Below are positions 27,890-36,889 of a stretch of 64,000 bases of DNA, one piece after another (position 1 is the first letter of the stretch; every line of letters starts with the position of its first letter). Source of the DNA: Hyphomicrobiaceae bacterium (GTDB lineage: Bacteria > Pseudomonadota > Alphaproteobacteria > Rhizobiales > Hyphomicrobiaceae). Where the stretch lies: the NCBI GenBank assembly GCA_022842785.1, contig JALHOW010000003.1, forward strand, positions 124,001 through 188,000, given 5' to 3'. The notes under the pieces were generated by a model. It was given only the letters and a program-made list of their open reading frames with translations, had not been told where the DNA came from and made no database searches. Position numbers and translations under genes: made by a program.

Positions 27890-28537
27890 ATGGAGACGGC
27901 CGCCGTGCCCTATGCCTTCCAGCCTGTGCTGCGCGAGACGATCACGACGCGGATTTCAGGTTTCGATCGTCATGCGATCACCGATCCCGCGCTCCGCCAC
28001 GCGGCGGTTGCCATTATCGTGGCGGCCGGCGAGGACGCGACAGAGGCCGCGGTGCTGCTCACGCGTCGTCCGCAGCATCTGAACCGGCATGCGGGACAAT
28101 ACGCGCTCCCCGGCGGGCGCATGGACGCGGGCGAGACGCCTGAAGCCGCGGCGCTGCGCGAGACATCGGAGGAGTTGGGTCTTCAGCTCGCGCCGTCTGC
28201 CATTCTCGGCTCGCTCGATGACTATGCGACGCGCTCCGGCTTCTGCATCACACCAGTCGTCATCTGGGGTGGTCCGGCGTTTCCGCTGGCGCCCGATCCG
28301 AATGAGGTGGCCCGCGTCTTCCGAATTCCGCTGCGCGAACTCGATGCGCCCGAGGTGCCGGACTTCCAGCCACCGTTCGACGGCACGGAGCCGATCTTCG
28401 GCGTGCCGCTCGCCACACTCGGCCACAGCCTGCACGCACCGACCGCGGCAGTGCTCTACCAATTCCGCGAGGTCGCGCTGCGGGGGCTCGCGACCCGCGT
28501 CGCCCATCTCGAACAGCCGCGCTTCGCCTGGACCTGA
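27890..28537 (+). CDS. Nudix hydrolase, CoA pyrophosphatase-like
   Basis: 215 aa. A complete Nudix box runs from Gly76 to Leu98 (GRMDAGETPEAAALRETSEE then LGL), directly preceded by the CoA-specific motif LLTRRPQHLNRHAGQYALPG (UPF0035). Enzymes with both motifs hydrolyse CoA or acyl-CoA to 3',5'-ADP and phosphopantetheine. That suits the position directly after two CoA-ester genes. The ATG at 27890 is used; a TTG at 27878 is in frame. It ends 10 nt before the convergent DMT gene. Confidence 0.9.
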   Translation: METAAVPYAFQPVLRETITTRISGFDRHAITDPALRHAAVAIIVAAGEDATEAAVLLTRRPQHLNRHAGQYALPGGRMDAGETPEAAALRETSEELGLQLAPSAILGSLDDYATRSGFCITPVVIWGGPAFPLAPDPNEVARVFRIPLRELDAPEVPDFQPPFDGTEPIFGVPLATLGHSLHAPTAAVLYQFREVALRGLATRVAHLEQPRFAWT

Positions 28538-28547
28538 GCGGGCGACC

Positions 28548-29513
28548 TCACTCCGTCTTTTTGGCGATCTTCTCGAGACGCGCCTGGCTGCGCAGCCGGG
28601 CCTCACGGCGCGTGATGTAGATCGCCGATGCGAAGATCACCGCGGCACCGACCCACGTCCAGATATCTATAATCTCACCGAAGGCCAGCCAGCCGATCGC
28701 AACGGCAAAAGGCAGGCGCGAGAAGTCGAACGTCATGACGAGCGAGGCTTCTGTCGAGGCAAAGCCGCGCATCAGGCAGTAGTGCCCGAGGACGGCCGTA
28801 AAGCCGATTGTCAGGATGACCGGCAGATACTCGATGCCGGGCGTCTCCCAAACGAACAGGGCGGGGATCAGCGTGGGGGGCAGCATGAGAATCGTGGTCA
28901 GGAAGACGATCTTCCCGGAATCATCCTCGCTCGAAAGCTGCTTCAGCAGCACTGTAATAATGCCTGTGCTGATTGCATTGAAGATCGCACACGCCTGACC
29001 CAGGCCAATCGGTTCGCTTCCCGGACGCAGCATGATCATCGCCCCCACGAAGCCGACGACGAGAGCCGTGATTCGGCGGATGCGTACCTTCTCGCCGAGA
29101 AACAGGATGGCCCCAATCGTTCCGAACAGCGGCGCGAGGAAGCTGATCGCCGTCACCTCGGCAACGGGGATGAGCGCCAGCGCGTAGAACCAGGCGGTCA
29201 TCGAAAAGATCGAGATCCCGACGCGCACGCCGTAAAGATGCAGCGCGTTCGAGCGCAGCAGCTCGCGACCGCGCCACATGAGCATCGGCATCAGGAACAG
29301 CGTCGCAGAGAGATTGCGCAGGAAGACGACCTGGAGCGGGTGCATACCCATGAGGGCCGCCTTGCGCGAGGCCGCCGCGAGAATAGCGAACAGCGCCATG
29401 GCGAGCGTGATCCAGATGACCGCGCGGATCGGATCATCACGCACGAGCGGGCGCGGATCGCGCGATTTAGCGGCAGCGGTGGCGCCGCTCGAAAGCTTCT
29501 CGTTGTCCGACAC
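28548..29513 (-). CDS. DMT superfamily (EamA) transporter
   Basis: About 321 aa with ten hydrophobic segments in two EamA repeats, e.g. AVIWITLAMALFAILAAASR at the start of repeat one and YLPVILTIGFTAVLGHYCLM in repeat two. The GTG at 29513 (VSDNEKLSSG) has AGAGGA 5 nt upstream and gives the normal family length. The frame stays open to 29762, but the extra 83 residues are not hydrophobic or family-like. Probable exporter of small metabolites across the inner membrane; substrate unknown. Confidence 0.87.
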   Translation of the reverse strand: MSDNEKLSSGATAAAKSRDPRPLVRDDPIRAVIWITLAMALFAILAAASRKAALMGMHPLQVVFLRNLSATLFLMPMLMWRGRELLRSNALHLYGVRVGISIFSMTAWFYALALIPVAEVTAISFLAPLFGTIGAILFLGEKVRIRRITALVVGFVGAMIMLRPGSEPIGLGQACAIFNAISTGIITVLLKQLSSEDDSGKIVFLTTILMLPPTLIPALFVWETPGIEYLPVILTIGFTAVLGHYCLMRGFASTEASLVMTFDFSRLPFAVAIGWLAFGEIIDIWTWVGAAVIFASAIYITRREARLRSQARLEKIAKKTE

Positions 29514-29860
29514 GCGCGTCCTCTGCAGATCTTCCGGTGCGAGACTGAACGGTGCCGGTCGCTCTCGATCGTGACACCAAACCTGCGCCCGATTTGCTCG
29601 GCCTGCGCGTTCCTTCGAGATCCATCTCGAATCGCAGCGCCCGCGCGCTTCCTCAGTGCACACCCAGAATGACCGAGGCAAGGCGCATTGGCTGCAGCCC
29701 TCCGATGCGCCGGGTCGCGGATCGCGGCAGGGCGCGGCGGCCGCAGTCGCTATTTGCCCCAACCCCCTTGCATTGACGCCCGATTTGGTGGGAACCTGCT
29801 TCCTAAGGTCCGGACTTAAGCGACCACCGTCACAACTGAACCAAAAGGAGGGATCGCCCG
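29514..29860. promoter_or_regulatory. Divergent region between the DMT gene and the peptide ABC operon
   Basis: 347 bases without a convincing gene. It should hold promoters for both directions. A strong ribosome binding site for the binding-protein gene (AAAAGGAGGG, about 29841-29850) lies at its end. A TTGACG at 29774-29779 is a possible -35 element, but I see no matching -10. Confidence 0.4.
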
Positions 29861-31396
29861 ATGCGGCGCTATGTTTTCGGTCTCGCAGCCACAGCCATTG
29901 CCGTCTCCACGCTTTGGGGGACGCCCGCCCAGGCCGGGAAGGCCAACGATACGCTCGTGTGGGCGACGGATCGCGAGAACCCGATCACGGATTCGAGCTA
30001 CCTCAACACCCGCGAGCTCGTGATCATCGGAACGCTGATCTTCGATCGCCTCGTCCATCTCGACGACAACTACAAGCCGGTGCCGCTTCTTGCCGAGTCG
30101 TGGAAGTGGGAGAATGATACAACCCTCGACCTCAACATCCGCAAGGGCGTGAAGTTCCACTCCGGTAAGGAACTCGATGCCGAGGACGTGGCCTACACGC
30201 TCAACTTCATCGTCGATCCGAACAACGGATCGCTCAACCGCTCCTATCTGAGCTGGATCAAGAAGGCGGAAGTCCTCGACAAGAACAAAGTCCGCCTGGT
30301 CATGGACAAGCCGTTCCCGACGGCGCTCACGTTCCTCGCCGGCTCCGGCAACATCCTGCCCAAGGGCCACTACGAAAAGGCCCCCGCGCGTCCCGACGGC
30401 AAGAAGGACTTCGGCGCAGTGCCCTCCGATGGCACTGGCCCGTACAGGATCGTCGAGCTCAAGCCGGGCCAGTCGCTCCTCATGGAGAAGAATCCCAACT
30501 ACTGGGACGGCAGCGCCAAGGGCAAGCCGCAGATCGGCAAGATCCTCTTCCGGACGATCAAGGACTCCAACACCCGTCTCGCCGAACTCATGACCGGCGC
30601 GATCGACTGGGTTTGGGACGTGCCGAAGGACGAGGCCGAACGGCTACAGCGGTCGCCGAACTTAACGATCGAGAACGCCAAGACGCTGCGCATCTCGTAC
30701 CTGACCTTCGACGCGACGGGCCGTTCGCCCGACAAGCGCTTCATGGACAAGCGTGTGCGCCAGGCCTTCAATCACGCGATCAACCGCAAGTCGCTCGTCG
30801 ACAATCTCGTCGGCGCGCCCTCGCAGGTGATCCACTCACCCTGCCATCCGGACCAGTTCGGCTGCTCGGAGGACGTGACGAAATACGAATACAATCCTGA
30901 CCTGGCCAAAAAGCTTCTCGCCGAGGCCGGCCATCCGAACGGCTTTGAATTCGATCTCCACGCCTATCGCGAACGCCACATCACCGAGGCCGTGATCGGC
31001 GATCTCGTCCGCGTCGGGCTGAAGCCCCGCCTCGTCTATCTCCAGTACGGCCCGCTCGTGCAGGCGATCCACAAGGGACAGGCCTCAGTCATCAATCTCA
31101 CGTGGGGCTCGAGCTCCATTCCTGATGTCTCGGCGAGCACCGGTCACTTCTTCACGGGCTCACCGGACGATCTCTCCCAGGACAAGGAAGTGATCGCCGC
31201 CATCCAGGAAGCCAACGGCACGATCGACCCTGAAAAGCGCGCAGCGGTTTGGGACAAGGCGCTGAAGAAAATCGCCAGCGAGGCCTACTGGCTGCCCATG
31301 TTCACGTACGCAAAATACTACGCGTACTCCAAGGATCTCAATTTCAAGGCGACGTCGGATGAGATCCCGCAGTTCTACAATACGAAGTGGAAGTGA
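29861..31396 (+). CDS. ABC transporter peptide-binding protein (SBP family 5, DppA/OppA-like)
   Basis: 511 aa. Signal peptide MRRYVFGLAATAIAVSTLWG cut near AQAGKAND. The mature part has the family 5 pattern: TDSSYLNTRELVIIGTLIFD, ESWKWENDTTLDLNIRKGVK, GPYRIVELKPGQSLLMEKNP and RFMDKRVRQAFNHAINRKSL. The protein is periplasmic and delivers peptides or similar ligands to the permeases encoded downstream. Strong ribosome binding site, first gene of a plus-strand operon reaching 37960. Two stem-loops follow its stop codon. Confidence 0.94.
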   Translation: MRRYVFGLAATAIAVSTLWGTPAQAGKANDTLVWATDRENPITDSSYLNTRELVIIGTLIFDRLVHLDDNYKPVPLLAESWKWENDTTLDLNIRKGVKFHSGKELDAEDVAYTLNFIVDPNNGSLNRSYLSWIKKAEVLDKNKVRLVMDKPFPTALTFLAGSGNILPKGHYEKAPARPDGKKDFGAVPSDGTGPYRIVELKPGQSLLMEKNPNYWDGSAKGKPQIGKILFRTIKDSNTRLAELMTGAIDWVWDVPKDEAERLQRSPNLTIENAKTLRISYLTFDATGRSPDKRFMDKRVRQAFNHAINRKSLVDNLVGAPSQVIHSPCHPDQFGCSEDVTKYEYNPDLAKKLLAEAGHPNGFEFDLHAYRERHITEAVIGDLVRVGLKPRLVYLQYGPLVQAIHKGQASVINLTWGSSSIPDVSASTGHFFTGSPDDLSQDKEVIAAIQEANGTIDPEKRAAVWDKALKKIASEAYWLPMFTYAKYYAYSKDLNFKATSDEIPQFYNTKWK

Positions 31397-31404
31397 TGTC
31401 CTTC

Positions 31405-31441
31405 GAGGATGGCGCCGCTGCCAAAGCTGCGCGCCATCCTC
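31405..31441 (+). promoter_or_regulatory. Intercistronic stem-loop 1 after the peptide-binding protein gene
   Basis: GAGGATGGCGC (31405-31415) pairs perfectly over 11 bp with GCGCCATCCTC (31431-31441), loop 15 nt, starting 8 nt after the stop codon. No T-run follows. Such structures after binding-protein genes commonly protect the upstream mRNA from 3' decay or reduce read-through into the permeases. Confidence 0.7.
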
Positions 31442-31465
31442 TGCCGGACGACAATGGGTGAGGCC

Positions 31466-31500
31466 CCGGGCGCGACTGGCCGACTATCGGCAGCGCCCGG
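31466..31500 (+). promoter_or_regulatory. Intercistronic stem-loop 2 before the first permease gene
   Basis: CCGGGCGC (31466-31473) pairs with GCGCCCGG (31493-31500), enclosing a second stem GCCGA/TCGGC (31479-31483 with 31487-31491) and a CTA loop. It lies 33 nt before the permease ATG, in tandem with stem-loop 1. Confidence 0.7.
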
Positions 31501-31533
31501 TGGATGCCCGATCACTCGGAAGCGAAGGCGCCC

Positions 31534-32451
31534 ATGGCGATCTATGCGCTGAAGCGGTTTGGTGTGGCGATCCTCGTCGCGCTGACCGTGTCGATGATCA
31601 CCTTCTCGATGGTCTACATCTCGGGTGACCCCGCAATCACCATCGCGGGCGAGGGCGCGCGCATCGAGGACATCGAAAATATTCGCCGCTACTACGGCTT
31701 CGATCGTCCCATCATCGTCCAGTATTTCGACTGGCTATGGCACGCCGTCCAAGGCGATCTCGGCAGATCGTACGGCCTCCGCCAGCCGGTCGCTGACGTC
31801 ATCTTCGAGCGCCTGCCGACGACCATGTTGCTCGGCGCCTGCGCCATAACCTTCGGCCTCACGCTCGCGATTCCCCTCGGCGTGCTCGCCGCGGTGAAGC
31901 CGAACAGCATCTTCGACCGCGCAGCGCTGACGCTCGCCGTTGTCGGGCAAGCGATGCCGACCTTCTGGTTCGGCCTCACGCTGATCCTCGTCTTCGGCGT
32001 CATGCTGCGCTGGCTGCCAATCACAGGCCAGGACAGCTGGTGGAACTTCGTCATGCCGGCGGTGGCCCTCGGCTACAACGTGGCACCGGCGGTGATGCGG
32101 CTCACGCGCGCTGGAATGCTCGAGGTACTGGGCTCCGACTACATCCGTACCGCGCGCGCCAAGGGCCTGCGCCCGATGACGGTGCTCTTCAAGCACGCGC
32201 TGCGCAACGCCGTGATCCCGGTCGTCGCACTCGCTGCCGTGCAGTTCGGCTTCATGCTCGGCGGCTCGATCGTGATCGAGACGATCTTCCAGATCAACGG
32301 CCTCGGTTATCTCGCGTGGGAGTCCATCCAGCGCAAGGATCTGCCGATGATGCAGGCGATCGTGCTGATCCTCTCGATCATCTACGTCGTGATCACCTTC
32401 CTCGCCGACATGCTCAATGCCTTCCTCGATCCGCGCATCAGGGTGACCTGA
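31534..32451 (+). CDS. ABC transporter permease, DppB/OppB-like
   Basis: About 305 aa with six predicted membrane segments, beginning with VAILVALTVSMITFSMVYIS. The inner-membrane permease EAA-type loop is near EVLGSDYIRTARAKGLRPMT, and the periplasmic loop RRYYGFDRPIIVQYFDWL is typical of DppB. Start ATG 31534 (MAIYALKRFG), GAAGG upstream. One nucleotide separates its stop from the next permease. Confidence 0.94.
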   Translation: MAIYALKRFGVAILVALTVSMITFSMVYISGDPAITIAGEGARIEDIENIRRYYGFDRPIIVQYFDWLWHAVQGDLGRSYGLRQPVADVIFERLPTTMLLGACAITFGLTLAIPLGVLAAVKPNSIFDRAALTLAVVGQAMPTFWFGLTLILVFGVMLRWLPITGQDSWWNFVMPAVALGYNVAPAVMRLTRAGMLEVLGSDYIRTARAKGLRPMTVLFKHALRNAVIPVVALAAVQFGFMLGGSIVIETIFQINGLGYLAWESIQRKDLPMMQAIVLILSIIYVVITFLADMLNAFLDPRIRVT

Positions 32452-32452
32452 C

Positions 32453-33388
32453 ATGGCCGAGACGACCATAACCCGCACGACGCTTGCCCGCGCCGGCATA
32501 CAGACCACCGAGGAGATCCTGGCTCCAACGCCCGGGGTTATGATGCGGCGACGCGTCTTCGGCCACTTCGGCCTGATGTTCGGCGCCTTCGTGCTGCTCG
32601 TCATCATCTTCATGGCGCTGTTTGCGAACGTCATCTCGCCGCACGACGCCTATGACCAGCAGCTCGGCCGCAAGCTGATCCCACCCATCTGGCACGACAG
32701 CCCCAAGACCACCTGGAGCCATCCACTCGGTACCGACCACCTAGGCCGCGACTACCTCTCGCGGCTCTATCATGGCGCACAAGTCTCGCTGCTGATCGGC
32801 TTCTCCGCGATGATCATCTCGGGGCTCATCGGCACCGTTCTCGGCGTCATGGCCGGATACTTCGGCGGCCGTGTCGACATGGTGGTGAACTTCCTCATCA
32901 CGACGCGTCTGTCGATGCCCGTCATTCTGGTGGCGCTCGCCGTCGTCAGCATCGTCGGCTCGTCACTGACGGTCGTCATATGGGTGCTTGGACTACTCAT
33001 CTGGGATCGCTTCGCCGTCGTCATGCGATCGGCGACGCAGCAGGTGCGATCGCTCGAGTTCGTCACCGCGGCCGAAGCGCTCGGCTGCTCGCATCTACGC
33101 ATCCTGCTGACCGAGATCGCCCCCAATATCATGAACCACCTGATCGTGGTCGCGACGCTCGAAATGGCGCACGCCATCCTGCTCGAGGCGGCGCTTTCGT
33201 TCCTGGGCCTCGGCGTTCAACCACCGACACCGTCCTGGGGCCTCATGATCTCCGAAGCCAAGGGCCTCATGTACTTCGATCCCTGGCTGATCGCGATACC
33301 GGGCGTGGCGCTCTTCATGCTCGTATTGTCGATCAATCTCGTCGGCGACGGATTGCGCGATGTGACCGCACCGGAGAACCGCAGCTAG
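32453..33388 (+). CDS. ABC transporter permease, DppC/OppC-like
   Basis: 311 aa. N-terminal cytoplasmic tail of about 40 residues, then RRRVFGHFGLMFGAFVLLVI, the DppC hallmark HPLGTDHLGRDYLSRLYHGA, and the EAA loop with VTAAEALGCSHLRILLTEIA. Six membrane segments by eye. Heterodimer partner of the preceding permease; ends 28 nt before the ATPase gene. Confidence 0.95.
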   Translation: MAETTITRTTLARAGIQTTEEILAPTPGVMMRRRVFGHFGLMFGAFVLLVIIFMALFANVISPHDAYDQQLGRKLIPPIWHDSPKTTWSHPLGTDHLGRDYLSRLYHGAQVSLLIGFSAMIISGLIGTVLGVMAGYFGGRVDMVVNFLITTRLSMPVILVALAVVSIVGSSLTVVIWVLGLLIWDRFAVVMRSATQQVRSLEFVTAAEALGCSHLRILLTEIAPNIMNHLIVVATLEMAHAILLEAALSFLGLGVQPPTPSWGLMISEAKGLMYFDPWLIAIPGVALFMLVLSINLVGDGLRDVTAPENRS

Positions 33389-33416
33389 AAGCAGCGCTGA
33401 GAAGAACAAAAGACCT

Positions 33417-34433
33417 ATGAGCGATCGCATCCTGACCGTCGAGGGGCTCGAAGTCTCTCTGCCGGTACCCACTGGAACATTGAATGCCGTGCAAGGCGTG
33501 AGCTTTCACGTCGATCGCGGCGAAACCGTCTGCATCGTCGGCGAGTCCGGTTGCGGCAAGTCGCTCACCGCGCTCGCCATCATGGACCTTCTGCCCAAGC
33601 GTGGGCGACGCGTCGCGCGCGAACTCTCGCTCCTCGGCGATCCGATCGTCGGCGTGCCCGAAGCAACCATGTCGGATCTGCGCGGGAACCGCATGGCGAT
33701 GATCTTCCAGGAGCCGATGACGTCGCTCAATCCGGCCTACACCATCGGCAACCAGCTCGAGGAGGCCCTGCTGCGCCACCGCAAGGTGCCGCGCGCGAAG
33801 GCCCGCGAGCGCGCCGTGCACCTGCTGGAGCGCGTCGGTATCACGGCAGCCGATCAACGGTTGCGCCAGTACCCGCATCAGCTCTCCGGCGGTCTGCGCC
33901 AGCGCGTCATGATCGCCATGGCGCTCATGACAGGGCCTGATCTCATCATCGCCGACGAGCCGACGACGGCGCTCGACGTCACCATACAGGCGCAGATCCT
34001 CCACCTGCTGGCCGAGCTGCAACGCGAGTTCCACATGGGCCTCGTACTCATCACGCACGACCTCGGTGTCGTCGCGCGTATCGCGACGCGTGTCGTCGTC
34101 ATGTACGCGGGCCAAGTCGTGGAGACAGGTACTGCAACGGAGGTATTCGGCGCCCCGCGCCATCCCTACACGCGCGGCCTGCTCGACTGCATTCCCATTC
34201 CCGGCAAGACCAAACGCGGCGAGCGTCTCGGCACCATACCCGGCATGGTGCCCTCCCTCGTCGGACACATACAGGGTTGCCACTTCGCTGGCCGTTGCCC
34301 ATTCACGATCGATGCGTGCACGGAAGCGGATGTCCCCCTCACAGCCGCAGCGGGAAGCGCACACGAAGTCCGCTGCATTCGCGCCGACGAGCTGATGCGC
34401 AGCGGCTTTCAGATCGTGGAGAGCGTGGCATGA
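33417..34433 (+). CDS. ABC transporter ATP-binding protein, DppD/OppD-like
   Basis: 338 aa. Walker [20 protein letters not shown], signature [15 protein letters not shown], Walker [19 protein letters not shown]-loop [13 protein letters not shown]. The C-terminal oligopeptide/dipeptide extension with clustered cysteines ([15 protein letters not shown]) binds a Fe-S cluster in some homologues. Its TGA overlaps the ATG of the second ATPase (ATGA), so the two are translationally coupled. Confidence 0.95.
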   Translation: MSDRILTVEGLEVSLPVPTGTLNAVQGVSFHVDRGETVCIVGESGCGKSLTALAIMDLLPKRGRRVARELSLLGDPIVGVPEATMSDLRGNRMAMIFQEPMTSLNPAYTIGNQLEEALLRHRKVPRAKARERAVHLLERVGITAADQRLRQYPHQLSGGLRQRVMIAMALMTGPDLIIADEPTTALDVTIQAQILHLLAELQREFHMGLVLITHDLGVVARIATRVVVMYAGQVVETGTATEVFGAPRHPYTRGLLDCIPIPGKTKRGERLGTIPGMVPSLVGHIQGCHFAGRCPFTIDACTEADVPLTAAAGSAHEVRCIRADELMRSGFQIVESVA

Positions 34434-35458
34434 GCACCACTACAGCCATGCGCCCAGAGCCAGCAGCCACCGCGTCGAGCGCACCGCCGATGCTCGAAGC
34501 TGTCGACGTCACGCGCATGTTCATGGTCTCGCAGGGCTTCATGAAGGCCAAGAAGCCGCTGCATGCCGTGAACGGCGTCACGCTCTCCATTCGGCAAGGG
34601 GAAGTCGTCGGCCTCGTCGGTGAGTCCGGCTGCGGCAAGACCACGCTCGCGCGTATGCTGCTCGGCTTGATGCCGCCTTCGTCCGGCACGCTCAAGATCG
34701 ATGGTCAGCCGCTCGCCGGCATGAAGCGCCGCGCTGTCGCGCGCCTCGTGCAGCCCGTCTTCCAGGATCCCTATTCCTCGCTCAATCCGCGCAAGTCCGT
34801 CGGCTCGATCATCGGACTGCCCCTGCGCGTACAGGGCGGCGTCACCAGTGAGGACGAGAAGAAGCGCGTCCACGAAATGATGGAGCTCGTCGGCCTCGCG
34901 CGGCGGCTCTTCGACAACTATCCGAGCCAGCTATCAGGCGGCCAGCGCCAGCGCGTTGCCATCGCCCGCGCGCTCATCAATCGCCCGCGCATGGTCATCT
35001 GCGACGAGCCGACGTCGGCGCTCGACGTTTCCGTGCAGTCGCAGATCCTGAACCTCCTGCAGGACCTGCGGCGCGAACTCGGGCTGACGTACCTTCTGAT
35101 CAGCCACAATCTCGCCGTCGTCGAGCACATGGCCGATCGCGTGGCGGTCATGTACCTCGGCCGCCTCGTCGAGCAGACGGATACCGACACGCTCTTCCGC
35201 AATCCGCGCCATCCCTACACGGAGGCGCTGCTGAAATCTGTGCTGACGCCCGAGCCCGGGCTCGGCGTACCCGATACGCAGCTCGGCGCGGCCTATCCGA
35301 ATCCGCTGAACATGCCCTCGGGATGCCGTTTTCATCCGCGCTGCGCGCGCCGTTTCGGTCCCTGCGACACGATCGTCCCTCGACCGCTGACCAGTGCGGC
35401 GGGCATGGTGGAGTGCCACCTTTATGATGACGATGTGAAAAAGGAAGCTGCTGCATGA
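34430..35458 (+). CDS. ABC transporter ATP-binding protein, DppF/OppF-like
   Basis: 342 aa from the ATG at 34430. Walker A GESGCGKTTLARMLLGLMP, signature LSGGQRQRVAIARAL, Walker B RMVICDEPTSALDVS, H-loop YLLISHNLAVVEHMADR, and the C-terminal oligopeptide-type extension (GCRFHPRCARRFGPC). Overlaps DppD upstream and the M20 peptidase downstream by ATGA junctions, which ties import and peptide processing into one unit. Confidence 0.95.
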   Translation: MSTTTAMRPEPAATASSAPPMLEAVDVTRMFMVSQGFMKAKKPLHAVNGVTLSIRQGEVVGLVGESGCGKTTLARMLLGLMPPSSGTLKIDGQPLAGMKRRAVARLVQPVFQDPYSSLNPRKSVGSIIGLPLRVQGGVTSEDEKKRVHEMMELVGLARRLFDNYPSQLSGGQRQRVAIARALINRPRMVICDEPTSALDVSVQSQILNLLQDLRRELGLTYLLISHNLAVVEHMADRVAVMYLGRLVEQTDTDTLFRNPRHPYTEALLKSVLTPEPGLGVPDTQLGAAYPNPLNMPSGCRFHPRCARRFGPCDTIVPRPLTSAAGMVECHLYDDDVKKEAAA

Positions 35459-36879
35459 GTGGGAGCCGCACCGGCGCCATCGCCCGCGCCGAGCAATATG
35501 TCGACGGCGGAAATTTCGAGCGCGAGCTCGCCGACCGCGTCGCCGTGCGCACGGAGAGCCAGCGCTTTCCCGATCCGAAGGCGGTTGCCGAATGCCACCG
35601 CTATCTGAATGAGCATATGAAGCCGGCCTTCGAGGCCATGGGCTTCTCCATAAAGTCTTACGAGAACCCCTTTGGCGGTCAAGGTCCGGTGCTGCTCGCG
35701 ACGCGCATCGAAAGCCCCAGCCTGCCGACCGTGCTCGGCTATGGCCATGGTGATGTCGTGCACGGCATGGACGAGCGCTGGACGAAGGGCAAGGGCCCCT
35801 GGATCACGGCGCGCGACGGCGATCGCCTGTACGGGCGCGGAACGGCCGACAACAAGGGCCAGCACACGCTCAACATGGCAGCACTTTCTGCTGTCATGGC
35901 CGAGCGTGGCGGTTCACTTGGCTTCAATGCCAAGTTCATGATCGAAACGGGTGAGGAAGCGGGCTCCAAAGGTCTCAAGGAACTCGTGCGTGCCAACAAG
36001 GCGGATTTTGCGGCCGACGTGCTCATTGCTTCGGACGGCCCGCGCGTGAAGCAGGACCGGCCGACGATCTCGCTCGGCTGCCGCGGCGCGCTGAACTTCG
36101 ATCTGGTCGTCGATCTGCGTGAAGGCGGCCATCACTCGGGCAACTGGGGCGGTCTGATCGCCAATCCCGGCTTCATCCTCGCACACGCGCTCGCCTCGAT
36201 CGTCGGGCCGAAGGGCGAACTACTCATCGAGGCGCTCAAGGCACCGCCGATGTCGCGCGCGGTGAAGGATGTGCTGGCGGATGTCGAGATCGACGGCGGC
36301 GACAAGGGGCCGGCGGTCGATGAATGGTGGGGTGAGCCGGAGCTTAGGCCCGCCGAACGCGTCTACGCGGCCAATACATTCAACATCCTGGCCTTCACAA
36401 CAGGAACGCCCGAGCGGCCCGTGAATGCCATTCCGCCCAAGGCGGTTGCCAACTGCCAGCTCCGCTTTGTGGCCGGCACGAATATCGACCAGATCATCCC
36501 GGCAGTGCAGGCGCATCTCGCCGCAAAGGGACATACGCTGGTGAAGGTCGTGCCGCCGCCTGCCGCAAACGACGGCGGTTTCGCCGCGACGCGTACCGAG
36601 CCGGATCACCCCTGGGCCACGTTCGCGACCAGCTCGGCGCAGCGATCGACGAACGTGAAGCCCGCGATCATTCCGTCGACAGGCGGCTCGATCTGCAATG
36701 ACATCTTCACCGACGATCTCGGAATGCCGACGATCTGGATCCCGCATTCGTATGCCTCGTGCTCGCAGCACTGGCCGGACGAGCACATCCTGATGCCGCT
36801 CTCACGAAGCGCCATCCAGCTCATGGCGGGCCTCTACTGGGATATCGGCGAGGGCAAGGGCGTGCCCAGGACGAATTGA
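35455..36879 (+). CDS. M20 family metallopeptidase
   Basis: 474 aa zinc-type exopeptidase. Metal and catalytic motifs in order: GYGHGDVVHGMDERW near residue 98, GRGTADNKGQHTLNMAAL near 128, METGEEAGSKGL-like sequence (MIETGEEAGSKGLK) near 164 with the general-base Glu, and the lid domain with HHSGNWGG. Relatives include dipeptidases, carboxypeptidases and amidohydrolases. As it is translationally coupled to the ABC ATPase gene, hydrolysis of the imported di- or oligopeptide in the cytoplasm is the simplest role. No signal peptide. Confidence 0.92.
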   Translation: MSGSRTGAIARAEQYVDGGNFERELADRVAVRTESQRFPDPKAVAECHRYLNEHMKPAFEAMGFSIKSYENPFGGQGPVLLATRIESPSLPTVLGYGHGDVVHGMDERWTKGKGPWITARDGDRLYGRGTADNKGQHTLNMAALSAVMAERGGSLGFNAKFMIETGEEAGSKGLKELVRANKADFAADVLIASDGPRVKQDRPTISLGCRGALNFDLVVDLREGGHHSGNWGGLIANPGFILAHALASIVGPKGELLIEALKAPPMSRAVKDVLADVEIDGGDKGPAVDEWWGEPELRPAERVYAANTFNILAFTTGTPERPVNAIPPKAVANCQLRFVAGTNIDQIIPAVQAHLAAKGHTLVKVVPPPAANDGGFAATRTEPDHPWATFATSSAQRSTNVKPAIIPSTGGSICNDIFTDDLGMPTIWIPHSYASCSQHWPDEHILMPLSRSAIQLMAGLYWDIGEGKGVPRTN

Positions 36880-36889
36880 GCCAACCCTT

